Below the pieces are notes generated by a model, which searched no databases, had not been told where the DNA came from, and saw only the letters and a list, made by a program, of their open reading frames with translations. The translations under genes and the position numbers were made by a program. A DNA stretch of 62,000 nucleotides from Prorocentrum cordatum (lineage: Eukaryota > Sar > Dinophyceae > Prorocentrales > Prorocentraceae): positions 282,501 to 344,500 of the forward strand of contig CAUYUJ010014549.1 in the NCBI GenBank assembly GCA_963575745.1, read 5' to 3'. Below are positions 52,151 to 62,000 of the stretch, in pieces. The stretch's first letter is position 1. Each line of letters begins with the position of its first letter.

Positions 52151-53185
52151 AGCAGCTCCTACTATGTCCTCCTCCCCACTGCCATCCATATTTTCGGATA
52201 CTACCACGCCACCACTGCCCGGAATCGCCTTGCTAAACGCCCCTGCTTGTCGCACCTGCCGTCTGCCCTCGCGCACCGATCGCACCTTCGAAATCCTAGG
52301 ACGCCTTCCGATCTCGGAGGAATGAGAGAGGGAGGAGAGAATGTCGAACATGACGAATCCACACACGCCGCCCCGTCATTTCCACAGTTCCCGCGCTTCT
52401 CTCCACGTTTCCTCTGCGAGCCCTCGCCTGCCACTGCCCTGTCGAATCGACCTCCGCCCGCTCCGCCCCCGTCGCTGCTGTTGTTACTTACTGTCGGCCT
52501 CATCCCCTCCGAGCGATCTGCGCGCTTGATGCACTGATGCCCCGGCCGATGTACATCCACCATCTTTTCAACCACATCCCCTGGTTCCACGATGTTGCCC
52601 ACCATACCGTGCTCTCGCGATCCCACCAGGCCTGCAACTACGGGGAAAAGCTGGCTCACCCGACCTTCAACTCAGGGGCTCCTCTGCGAGCAATACCCCC
52701 CTGGATCTCACAGAAGGCGCCTTCGAAAAATACCCTGTGACGTATCCAACAAATTTGCATCCAGTGGCAAGAGGAGTTGGCCCAAACTTGCCAGGACAGT
52801 GACAGTGCGAGCGCCGTTATATGCTGTGCAAACTACATGGATGCGCCCACGTGACACGATTCACAATCACAGGACAAGAACAGAAGGACGAGGAGCGGGG
52901 GCCCAAACTTGGGGAGGACAAAGGGGCGGGAAACGAAGGGCAGGAAAAGGACGCGTAGGGGGGCCGACGCGTCAGCGCGGCAGCAACACAGGGATGGTGA
53001 CAGGGGGCAGAGGACGACGACGGTCGCACGCTAAAGATGCAGCGATGCCTGCGCCATGTCGCCGCGGCCTCGACAAAATTATTAAAACTGTAGCTCGCCC
53101 GCCAGCTTCCCTGCTTCTTTCCTGCACATTTCAATGCGGGAACTAAACGCTCGAATGCGCGCCGCCAGGTCTGCGGGCGGCTCGC
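52151..53185. other. No recognisable gene
   Basis: A minus-strand frame (52659-52201) has balanced composition in its first third (with VEKMVDVHRPGHQC) and a CDRCARADGRC cluster near its end, but no family I can name. Other frames are Arg/Gly-rich. I do not call a gene. Confidence 0.4.
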
Positions 53186-53189
53186 GACA

Positions 53190-53475
53190 GCGCCCCGCTA
53201 GACCCCCCCAAAAAATCTAAGGTGGTGACAATTTTGCACATCGCAGCCCCCCAAGGATGGCAAGGTCTAATCTGAATCCGGGTGGTGCCTCACTCCGCTG
53301 AATCCCCAGCTGCCCTCGAAAATGGCGACGGTTTTGCAGATCGCAACCCCCCAAAGATGGCGAGGTCTGATCTGAGTCTGGTCTGGGTGGTGCGTCACTC
53401 CGCTGGACCCCCCAGCAGCCCCCTAAAGTGGCGACGGTTTCGCAGATCGCAGCCCCCCACCGAGCATCCAAGCAG
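53190..53475. repeat. Three units of the 100-bp satellite (second locus)
   Basis: Units of about 98-106 bp starting near 53241, 53340 and 53446, with CGCAGCCCCCCAAGGATGGC, GATCTGxxTCTGGGTGGTGC, TCACTCCGCTGGACCCCCCA and AAAGTGGCGACGGTTT. They share the order and words of the array at 34950-36600 but form a separate, more homogeneous subfamily. Confidence 0.7.
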
Positions 53476-53994
53476 GACGACGATATAGGAGACAAGGTAG
53501 CAGGCAAATAGGAGGGATGAGAGGAAGCGGGAAGCGGGAGAAGGTGTGCAACCGCAGTGTTCTAGTCAAAACCAATATCCAACGCAGGAGGGTTGGGAAC
53601 AAATGTCACACCAAATCACTGCCCGTGGAGTAATACCTTCACTGTATCCATGTACTTTCAATCCTCGGGAATAATGTTTGCATGCGCAGCCAGGGAACTC
53701 GTGGGAACAGACTGCGGCTCGGCAAGAACTCCAGACACCTTTGCTTATGGTTGTACTGTCCCAGTCCACATGATGGGAATGTGCAAAGCTCAAGCTGCTG
53801 CTGCTGCAGCTGCTGCTACTACTGCCTTGGGGACCTTGGGGAACAACGTGGTCACGGTGATGAACGTTCGCTTAGTGTGTCACGGCGGCGGCCCCTGCGA
53901 CAAGGTGTGCGTTGCACGCTGCCAGCCTGTCGCGCTGCTTCTTCGGCAGGCTGGGGAAAGCTCGGGGCGTTGATGCTTAAGGACTGGGTCTGGG

Positions 53995-54048
53995 TTAGCG
54001 TGTCGCGCCGAAGCGTGGTGGGCCTGAACTCGCGGCGCGACACGCTAA
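53995..54048. other. Perfect 16-bp inverted repeat
   Basis: TTAGCGTGTCGCGCCG (53995-54010) is repeated as its exact reverse complement at 54033-54048, with 22 nt between. A one-mismatch copy of the first 12 bases lies at 53868-53880. Could be the terminal repeats of a tiny MITE-like element or a structured RNA; no coding potential. A short CTGCTG run lies at 53788-53812. Confidence 0.8.
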
Positions 54049-54412
54049 GCACACGTTCCTGGGCCTGGGACCTCGTACACGATGCCAGAACTCTCCAAAA
54101 GGGCAAAAGACCGTTGCAACGACGACGTGGCGAATCAGAGCTATTTAGGTGACAAGGGGGTGGGGGGGTCATAGGAGTGGCACGAACTATCCGTTGCGGA
54201 AGGGGAGGCGCAACGGTTTGCATTCGCGAGAAAAACGTCCCCTTTCCTCGCCCTCCGCCTTCTCCTGTGCAGCCGGGAAGACGCACTCTGACGACCACTT
54301 GCAGAAGAGCAATAAACCCCTGGACGGTCAGCCCGGGGCTGGTGCAACTCTCTGCCGCTCTTTTTCCCCACATTCCAATTCTTGGCGGTCCCGAAACCGT
54401 GCGATGACAGCG

Positions 54413-54452
54413 CGTGCGGTGACCTCGACACCCCAAGAGATCTCACCGCACG
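54413..54452. other. Inverted repeat CGTGCGGTGA
   Basis: CGTGCGGTGA (54413-54422) and its exact reverse complement (54443-54452), 20 nt apart. Related words CCGTGCGATGAC (54398) and CCGTGCGGTCACC (54515) flank it, so this is a small cluster of one motif in both orientations. Confidence 0.65.
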
Positions 54453-54929
54453 GATTTGGACCCTGGAAGCCCCAATCGCCTGAGACATCTTCACAGAACG
54501 AACTGGATCCCAAACCGTGCGGTCACCCCGAATCCCCACTGACTCACCACACGGTGTGGTTACCACACTGTCTGGGGCACCCCGAAATCCCCAAGCAAGT
54601 GGTGGAACTCTCGCCCCGTCCCGGGAGAAGCAGAAGCGGCGGAGCTGGAAACCGCAACCGAATGCTTATTGGCACGGCTCTGCACAGCGCAAGCCACGCT
54701 CCCGCGGCTGACTCAGCAGCAGGCCCATGGGCGTGGGGCTGGCGAGGTCAAGCGATCAGTCTGAGCCTTTTCCAGGCTTTCGTGCACGTCATGCAACATC
54801 GCGCGAGTTCGCGGTCTGCCGTCAAGGCCAACCGGCGACGGAAGTGCAGCCGTCAGGGTCAACCGGCGGCGGAGGCGCCGCAGCGGCCGCGCGTGGAGGA
54901 TCGCGGGGACAGGGTTCGGAGATCTGAAA

Positions 54930-55250
54930 TCTATTCCCGTCCTCCTCCTCCTCTTCCTCCTCCTCATCCTCCTCCTCCTCCTCCCGCGCCCTCCTCCCCT
55001 TCGTCCACCCGCCCCCCCATCTCCTCTCCTTCTCTCCCTACGTGTGATGCCCCTTTTCTTCTTCCCCTTGCTCCGCCCTCGCAAAGGAGACCCATGAAAA
55101 GTGCAATCGCACTGTCGACGTAATACCGACTAAAAATGTAAGAATATTGAGTCTAGGAAATCACGGGTGGCCTGGAGTTCATATCACTACAGCAGATACT
55201 GCCGCGATTGCGGCGGTTGGTGCGTGTGTGTGTGTGTGTGTACCCTTCTC
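54930..55250. repeat. CTC-rich run and (GT)n
   Basis: CCTCCTCCTC runs at 54940-55030 and a (GT)9-like tract at 55220-55242. Between them and up to 55940 I see no gene; frames are composition-driven. Confidence 0.7.
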
Positions 55251-55939
55251 CAGTACCGTGCCTGTCAGAGCTGGCGCCATGCACGCCGCTTTGTTCGCGG
55301 GGCGTTCGTGGTGACCGCACTCCCGCACACAAGGGCCTGGCCAAGCTTGCTGCCTTCCTCGCTGCGGTGGCAGCGCCAAGACAGCGGCGGCCATGCTGAG
55401 AGGCGCGCGCCCGGGATGGCAGGAGCGCTTGTCAGTGCGAGGGCAGGTCCTGCTCCTCCTGGGAAAACTGCCCCGCGTGGACGGGGTCCACGCTGCAGAA
55501 TTCGCCGACTTGGCTGCGCGCCGTGTCGCGCAGCTGGCGAAAATGCCCCACTATGTCGGCACCGTGTTGAGGCGCTGTCGGCCGCGCCGTTCGCCTGCTG
55601 ATCGCTGGTCACATGTGTACCCCCTCTCTGCTCCGGCTCCCCCCCCGCTGCTCCCGACGGGCAAACTGGTGCGGGCTGGAGGGTCCTTCACTCCCCAGAG
55701 TTTCTTGCCCTTCCTCTGCCCGCATGGCGGTGCCCCCGTACAGGGGGGCCTGCGCTCGCGGTGGCTTCCTCGCGCTGTCACGTCTGCTATGTCCCTTTGA
55801 GACTTCCATTTCCTGTCTACACAACAGGACACATGTTGATGGGGTTTGATGCCTCGGAAGGGCCATCAGTTTTGATGGCCTTGCCCCGCGGTCGAGGCGA
55901 GGGTGATGGAGGCCCTCGGGGGGCTCGCCGAAGGTCATC

Positions 55940-55940
<1 letters not shown>

Positions 55941-55987
<47 letters not shown>
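55941..55987 (-). other. Poly(A) tail of element 3 (T47 on the plus strand)
   Basis: Forty-seven uninterrupted T on the plus strand, directly after the GC-rich flank GGCTCGCCGAAGGTCATCG. An A-rich prelude (CTTTTAAAAAATGAAAAG on the minus strand) precedes it. Confidence 0.9.
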
Positions 55988-56374
55988 CTTTTCATTTTTT
56001 AAAAGAAAGAAAAACTGGAAATCCTTGATGGCCCCTCTTGGGCTCTAAGCCCTGGTGGTGTCGCGTGCAAGGCAACACGCTAGAGGGCGACTGTACCCGT
56101 CCACTGCGATGCAATCCGCATCGGCATCAAGCAAAAAAGATGACGATGATGAGAAGGAAGAGGGCAAGGATGGGGAGGAGAGGGGGGAGGGAACAGGGAG
56201 GGAGGAAGGAAGGGAAGGGGAGGTTAGGTTAGGACAGCCCCGAGGGGAAGAGTCTCGCAAGACTAAAACAAGGGGGGGGGGAGTGGCACCCCTCGGAGAG
56301 GGATTTGTTACCCTGGAGGACAGAGCTCCCCACACTCTGACCAGGGCCCGCGACGGGGTGCCACAGCCCCGAAA

Positions 56375-59315
56375 CTACTCCTCGGCCTGGAGGGCCTCCT
56401 TGGCTCGCACTCGCTCTGCGAGGGCAGCCATCCGTCGCTCGTGCTCAGGGACGGTGGGGGCACACGAGTGGGCCGAGGGAACAGACGTACAAGTGAGCGT
56501 CCTAGAACGCGGCTTGGGGGCCACAGACATTGCAGTGACCGCAGCAGCTCTATCAATCAATTGACGGATACGATTGCTGGGGCCTAGGCCTCGCGAGTAC
56601 TTGCTTAGTACCTCACGACCCTTCCTAGAGGGTTGTTGGCACTTCTTATCAATATTACGGGAGCACCTCTGGGCCCAGCAGCCGCAGCGAACACACAAAA
56701 CTGGAGCCGATTCAGCTTGGCTTGCGATGGCTCTGGGGCTCTGGGGTGGATCTCGTGAGAGGCCACACCAATAACCAGGTGCCCCAGGGAACGGCGGACG
56801 ACCTGACGAACGAACTCGGGGGCCCCAGAGCAGCCCAGAGCCTCTTGGGGGTACCCTCATGGGCGACCACCAGACAATGCTTGCACTGCAAACCTAGCAG
56901 GCCACACTCCCACTCATGCCACCCAGGAGCGGACCTGACAGAACGGTGACGGGCAAAGGGCCTGACGCGCTTCGCTCTGGACTGGAAGGCAGGTAGCACA
57001 CTAGCAGCAAGCTGGACAAAATACCTGGCGGTCTCAATTTCAGACTCGAGGCGGCTGGCTGCCTCGGGTCCGATCGAAGCGTGCATCTTGAGAGCCTCCT
57101 TGGCGTGGAGGTCGGCAGCGCGGTTACCTTTCGCAGGCGCCCGCTCCACGAGCGGCAAGTTATCTATCACGCCCTCGCTTCGATGCGCTTTCACATGCTG
57201 GATGGACCTAATGTGGCCGCGCCCGCTGAGGGAGCGGGCGAACGCCGAGACACCAGCGAAGACCTCACTCGCACGAAGCTGTTCGTGCTCGGGAAGGAGG
57301 GCCTGACTTATTGCTGCTTTACAGTCGGCATGCATGTAGGAGCTGCGATCTGCGATCTGGCAAGCAACAACAACCGAACAATTTTCAGCCATCGATGGGG
57401 ACTGCGGAAAACCTCCAGGCACAGTGCCACGCACTACCGAAAGGGTGGCCTCGGCCTGGGGGTCAAACAAAACGACCGCGCACGCAGCACGCTGAAAACA
57501 TGACAAACTCGGCATTGTACTGCTTCCGTCCACCGCGATGTGTAGGTTATCGCTATGGCCGACGAATTGCACACAATTCTCGGGCTCCAGTTCGGGAAAA
57601 ACCTCACCTAAACCGTCCAGGACCATGGCCTCGGGGGCCCCTTTGACAGGAGGGATGTCCCCTGGGAGCACCGAGACGACACCTTTCAAATGGAGAAGGC
57701 TTCCAGGGTCCCCCCGAGCTTCGCCCAGGAAGGTCGAAGGAACTTCTGCCTCCTCGCGGGCCTGGGCAACAGCTGGGAGCTGGCAGCAAAAGAGCCGATG
57801 GTGGGTGGTGTCAGGTTCACCGCATTCACATCGGCCAGCTCGGAGGGTGTCATAACCATTGTCGTGTGCAAGCTGTTCCGTCCACAAACAGTCGCAGACG
57901 GCAGCTTGAGCTAAATATTTCTGGTACTTGTTATACTTCGTCTTGGACCTGAGGCAAAATCTAACCACGTCCAGGTTGGCCCTTACACCTTCAGCAAACC
58001 CCCACTTCTCCCCAATCGACTTCTCATGGGCTGCCTGGAACGCGGTGCTAAACATTTTTCCTAGCATCGCAGGAGGACATTGTGTGAGCTGGATAGTGAT
58101 GCCATCCTGGTTGACCCACTCGGTGGCTGAAGCAGGCCTCCACCTTACGCGAGCAAGGCAAAGCGGGATCCTGGAGATCGGGCCGCGGGTTTGAGCCCAG
58201 GAAAGATCCGACAGATCCTGGGAACAACCGCGGTCCCACATACGCACTAATTCAGTTAGGCCTACAAGTGCATCATGCGGAAAAGCCACAGCATGCCAAA
58301 TCATCTTGGACCACTGGAGCGCGGGTGTCATGGCCTCACGCACCGCGGGCTCGCCGTGCAATGCCAGCTTGGCACGCAAGCTCGCGCCCCTCGTCGCAGG
58401 CACCAAGTAGGACATGGCCTGGCGACGGATGGCGAGCAGCTCCTGGTCGTCAACGCCATTGACCTCGACCCCATAGTGAGCTGCCATCTTGATTCCAGTG
58501 GTGTAAACTCGTCCAAGCCTCTCATCGGCTTTCCTCATAGACTTGAGCTTGGCCGCCTTGGCCAGGCGCTGGGAAGACTTCCGCAGACGCATCTTCCTCT
58601 TGCCAGCGGTGCGGGCTTGTCCTCGTCGCCGTCCGCAGGCGAAATCCGTGCCAAGATAGGTGGCCGCTGGCTTGGACTTGTCTTTGGCGAGGCCGAGCTT
58701 AGTGGTCACCTCCATGCCAAGGGCACAATCGCTGGCCACGACGGCAACCTTATCATTGAGAGTGGCCTGAAGTCGTCGGGAAACTACTTGAAACTGCACA
58801 CCCGCTTGGATCGCAACGCCTGCGACGATGTCTCGGTCACGGCCGCTCACGTGGACTCCAGTGTCGTCGATGTAGCTCATGAAATCGATCGACGGGTTGC
58901 GGCACACAAACTGGTCGTACTCTGTGATCGTGAAGGCTCGAACCGCAACATCAGCGAAAGCACAGCCTGCTGGAAGCCCGAACGTGGCGAACAAAACTGT
59001 GCTGCTGTGGTGCAGGCCAAGGCGAATGATGCGTGGTGACTGCCACGTGTTGAACATCAGCTTGAGAATCGGCATGGACATGCCACAGGCAAGGAGGCGA
59101 CAACGTAACACCTCCAGCGGGATGCCCTCGTAGAACTTGCTGTAGTCCATCAGAATGAGCAGGCTGTAATTGTTCTGGCTGACCTCAGCCTCACTGCGCG
59201 CAGCCTGCAACCAAGACAGATCGAGTGCACTGCGGCCTGCCAGGGCGCTGGCTCGGGAACTGGCTAGCATGCCACAACTTCTCATACTTGCGAACCTCAG
59301 CCTCGACGATACCAT
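56375..59315 (-). pseudogene. Element 3 reverse transcriptase, RNase H and zinc-binding C-terminus
   Basis: Motif A MDYSKFYEGI, motif B GLPAGCAFAD, motif C SYIDDTG, then YLGTDF. A Cys/His cluster (RCECGEPDTTHHRLFCC) follows the RT. RNase H: AVDGSS, MAENCSVVVACQ, MHADCKAAI, HVKAHRS and GNRAADLHAKEA, so Asp, Glu, Asp, Asp are all present. The end holds ECGLLGLQCKHC and, after a frameshift near 56800, VLCVRCGCWAQRC up to the stop at 56375. The RT finger motifs that should precede motif A are missing: only about 40 residues separate EKLWHAS-type pre-RT sequence from motif A. This suggests a deletion at about 59200-59300. Confidence 0.8.
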
Positions 59316-61080
59316 GGGGATGTACCGAGAGCCCTCCTGCGATACGAACTACCGTAGGGCGAGGCGCATTGGGAACTCGGGTAGTGCGGTGTAGTCCTCG
59401 CGGGCCATTGGACGATGCCGCGTCGCCCCAGTCCTGCCACCGTTGGCGATCATCTTTAACTTCATCCAGCTCGGCCTTCCGTGCATCAGCTGCAATGTCT
59501 CGACGGTACTGCTCAATAATTCCAGCAGCTCGGCGGCTGTCACGGTGGAGCCGAGGGGCGACACAAGTCTCGAAATCATCGTCCTGAGTGACAGTTCCAG
59601 ACTGGTCCCCGAGCTGCACACTGATGCCAAATAAATCGTCCTGGTCAATGTCGGGCTCGTCAAACTGCAGGCCTTCCTGTCCTGACAGGCCAACCTCGAC
59701 AGCGGCCGCAGGGGCCGCTTCTGAGCGTAGATGTGCTGTGGACGGTGCTGGTAGCGGGCCTTGGGCTCCAGCTGCACGAAGTAAGGCATTGCCTACTGCG
59801 ACACGCGCCTCGAGGACACTGGCATCAAGGCGTGCGCATAGCCCCTGCCCGGAGTACTCAGCGGTCGAAAACACATCCACCTCGGCTTCCAACCAAGGTA
59901 CTGTGGTGTGCTTGAGCCTCATGAGCTTGCACAGGTTGTCCAGGGACTGCGATAACCATGTCCAGCCGCGAGAGATCGCCTTCGCTTCAGCAACTGTCTC
60001 GGGGCGGTGATTGTAATCAACCCATCTGGCTTTGGGTGGCGCTCCCCACGAAGCGCTGCTGGACGTACTCAAGCCAGTGACTGCACTAATCTCCTTCTCG
60101 GCGGCATGGGCGAAGGTAGCCCACGCTCGAGACAAAATGCACCATGCTTCACGGACAGGCTTCTGGCGACTAGCATCGACGGCCGCCTCAGCCATCACAG
60201 AGGGGTGGTGCCAGTCTGGGCCTTCTCGTGTGGGTCCGATGATACGTTCAGTCCCATACTTCTTTGCCACCGTGTATACCATGTGCTGCTGCCTTAGGCC
60301 TTCCGTGGAAAGACCCAGTGAGATGGGACGGTGAGGTCGCTTCGGCCAGAAAGTGTCCACATGGACGGACTCAAGCAACCTCTTGGCGACAATGTTGACA
60401 GCAAAGAAATCAATCGCACGGCTCGACTTGGGTGTGATGCAAGTGGGCAGGGACGGGGCCACGAGTACCATCTTGGCTTCCCTCGGGGAACCTGACTCCT
60501 CGATGTCCCTCGGGGTAGCATTCCAGTCGCCAGCCAGGACGACGGGGTCGGCAACCTCAGATACCCGCGTGCCGATCTGAGCCAGGATGCGCGCACTCCT
60601 GCCCTGGATGCCCTGGTTGACCACCAGGTAGAAGCAGACAATGTGCAACGGCGGCCAGCCAGGAAGGTGCACAACTGCATGCAATGCGCGTCGCTGGTGA
60701 AGAACAGCGTGGGCGCAACCTGGTCCCCGAAGTCCAACGTGATCCCTCGCCAGAATAGCTACTCCCTGCGTGGGCGTTGTTCCCCTGGACTTGGCGCCAG
60801 GGCTGGTGAGGCACTTCCACCCGCGACGACCTGCCCAGGCAACAAAATCATCATTGTCATCATCGTGGAATCCGACTTCCTGTGCGACGAAAATTGTCGC
60901 TGACGAAGCCTGTATCTTTTCCTTCAGTGTGCGAATGCCACGGTTAGCGTTGAAGGATTCCACGAAGAACTGGCTACGGGGGTCAGCATTCGGTGGTGGC
61001 CGAACTTGGCCGTGATGAGCAGGTAAGCTACTGACTAATACAGGCAGATCAAAGGCGCTGCCGTTTATCACGATGCATGG
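59191..61080 (-). pseudogene. Element 3 AP-type endonuclease and linker
   Basis: Frame overlapping the end of ORF1 by about 30 nt and shifted by one base. Endonuclease: FVESFNANRGI, IFVAQEVG (catalytic Glu), VAILARDHVG, HIVCFYLVVNQG, VVLAGDWNATP (Asp-x-Asn), AIDFFAV and PHRPISL (His). The linker runs through a Trp-rich part and ends in a conserved-looking EVRKYEKLWHAS before the frame is lost at about 59250. The long open extension of this frame above 61080 overlaps ORF1 and is Ser/Arg-rich, so I treat it as a shadow. Confidence 0.8.
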
Positions 61081-62000
61081 CCAGTAGCTTGTCATGGAAC
61101 TTCTGCATGAGGTCATCGTTGCTGTCGTCAGGGTTGCCCCCTTTGACAAGCTCGAACAGTACCTTTGACTCCTCGAAAGTGGGGTCGAGGTCACGCTTGA
61201 CGCAGCCACCAGAGGAGCCGCCATCGCCAGGAGTAGGAGGTACATCAGAACTCTCAGCGGGCTGCTGTGGCATGAGGGCATCCTCGTGCTCAGGTACGGT
61301 TGCCTTCCGCACCTGGCCCTCGAGGTCGGAGAAGAACTTGTCAATGGTCCCCGCTCAGATGGACTCGAGGGCGGTGCGGATCTCCTCGGGGAGCCCATCC
61401 TTGTCGAACTTGAAATCAGAGAAGAGGGGCCGCTCGGGGGCGACGGCCTTCGCGGTCTCAGCGAAAGACGTCTTTTAGCCATCGATCTCCGCCTCCTTGG
61501 AGACGATTGCGGCCCTCTTGTTCTCCAGTGCGGCCTGGAGATCGTTAACTTGCTTGGGCATATTCTCAGCCTCGCGCTGGAGCTTGACCAACTGGGGTTG
61601 CGCATTATTGAGCTTGTCCTGGGCCCTGCGATGGGCGGCCTCGGGAGACTGGACGCTCTCGAGCTGCACACGGAGGGTCTCGAGCTCGAGCTGGTGCGCC
61701 TGCTTAACATGAGACGGCAGCGACGGCTCCTTGAGGGACTTCTCATAGAATGCGATCGACGAGAGAATCTCCGCTCGGGTGGCTCCTGCATCCTTCGGCC
61801 TCTCAGCACCTGTGCCCTGGTCGGGCGTCGGGTCCTTGAGGCTTGTGTTGGCCAACTTGCGCTCGAGCGCGGCCAGCTGCTTGCGGAGCTCCTCGTTCTG
61901 GCCCCGTGCCCATGGCGCTGGTGTGGGACGACGGCCACCAAGCACGGGCTTCCTCCCTTGCGCTTCCTTCTCAGCTCTAGCATGTGCGGTCTCGGCTGCG
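61049..62000 (-). pseudogene. Element 3 ORF1 (partial): coiled-coil protein
   Basis: Open from the window edge. NEELRKQLAALERKLA and the following Leu/Glu/Gln/Lys-rich segment predict a coiled coil (about 61910-61480). In-frame TAA (61475-61477) and TGA (61355-61357) interrupt it, after which the same frame continues with FSDFKFDKDGLPEEI, an acidic Pro-rich part, and LLAMHRDKRQRL to its stop at 61049. The zinc finger seen in ORF1 of elements 1 and 2 would lie outside the window. Confidence 0.65.

Larger units (their letters stand above)
55941..62000 (-). mobile_element. LINE-like element 3, poly(A)-tailed, 5' end outside window
   Basis: On the minus strand: ORF1 (from beyond 62000 to 61049), endonuclease (61080-59400), RT and RNase H (59315-56712), zinc-binding C-terminus (to 56375), 3' UTR (56374-55988) and a 47-nt poly(A), seen as T47 at 55941-55987. 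This tail marks the exact 3' end and shows insertion by target-primed reverse transcription. The domain order EN-RT-RNase H is the usual one and differs from elements 1 and 2. ORF2 is broken by a frameshift plus deletion near 59200-59300 and another frameshift near 56800. Confidence 0.85.

Noticed and set aside
59315-61983. Ser/Arg-rich N-terminal 300 residues of the minus-strand frame that contains the element 3 endonuclease
   Set aside because: It overlaps ORF1, whose coiled-coil reading is far more protein-like; it is a shadow frame.

Overview
The window looks like nuclear DNA of a large, repeat-packed protist genome, most likely a dinoflagellate (a Prorocentrum-like organism is my guess, not shown by the sequence). 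The grounds are GC richness with AT-rich islets, very long CpG-bearing (GTC)n arrays, long degenerate satellites, LINE-like elements whose first ORF has a RanBP2-type zinc finger, and a Copia-type element with an HVDD reverse transcriptase box. I found no convincing host gene, tRNA, rRNA or CRISPR array. Nearly all credible coding sequence belongs to four retroelements in different stages of decay.

Layout. 1-9872: dispersed and tandem repeats, chiefly a composite family that alternates a GCGCGC-rich module, a (GTC)n array and a G-quadruplex/poly-C module, plus a 274-bp higher-order minisatellite at 7201-7748. 9873-20327: LINE-like element 1 (+), nearly intact: ORF1 (zinc finger, coiled coil), one in-frame TGA, then a 2500-residue ORF2 with RNase H, AP-type endonuclease, reverse transcriptase and C2H2 fingers, then a 10-nt duplication that breaks the frame inside a C-terminal cytosine-methyltransferase-like domain. 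20338-29134: LINE-like element 2 (+), a diverged relative with the same order but many lesions. 29135-32640: the composite (GTC)n family resumes exactly where element 1 interrupted it, with a roughly 1.65-kb duplication. 32640-40400: no genes; a degenerate 100-bp satellite, other minisatellites and GC- and AT-rich islets. 40412-50574: a Copia-like element on the minus strand, between two direct repeats, with gag, methyltransferase-like modules, integrase, RT and RNase H, all broken by frameshifts and mostly TGA stops. 50575-55940: low-complexity and repeat DNA with a perfect 16-bp hairpin. 55941-62000: LINE-like element 3 (-), poly(A)-tailed, with the usual endonuclease-RT-RNase H order, an internal deletion of the RT fingers and its 5' end outside the window.

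The most interesting pattern is shared between elements. Two distinct retroelement classes (LINE-like elements 1 and 2, and the Copia-like element) carry a domain with a nucleotide-binding-like glycine loop, a Pro-x-Cys or Pro-Cys motif and a Glu-x-Pro motif, the arrangement of C5 cytosine methyltransferases. Elements 1 and 2 also share a C-terminal peptide resembling the RPA32-binding motif of UNG2, SMARCAL1 and TIPIN, an N-terminal rather than C-terminal RNase H, one in-frame TGA between ORF1 and ORF2, and 3' ends with two GATCC copies next to CGTCGTCGTC. Together they look like a retroelement lineage that inserts into (GTC)n DNA and carries a DNA-modification-like and a replication-protein-docking module. 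Function is inferred from motifs only.
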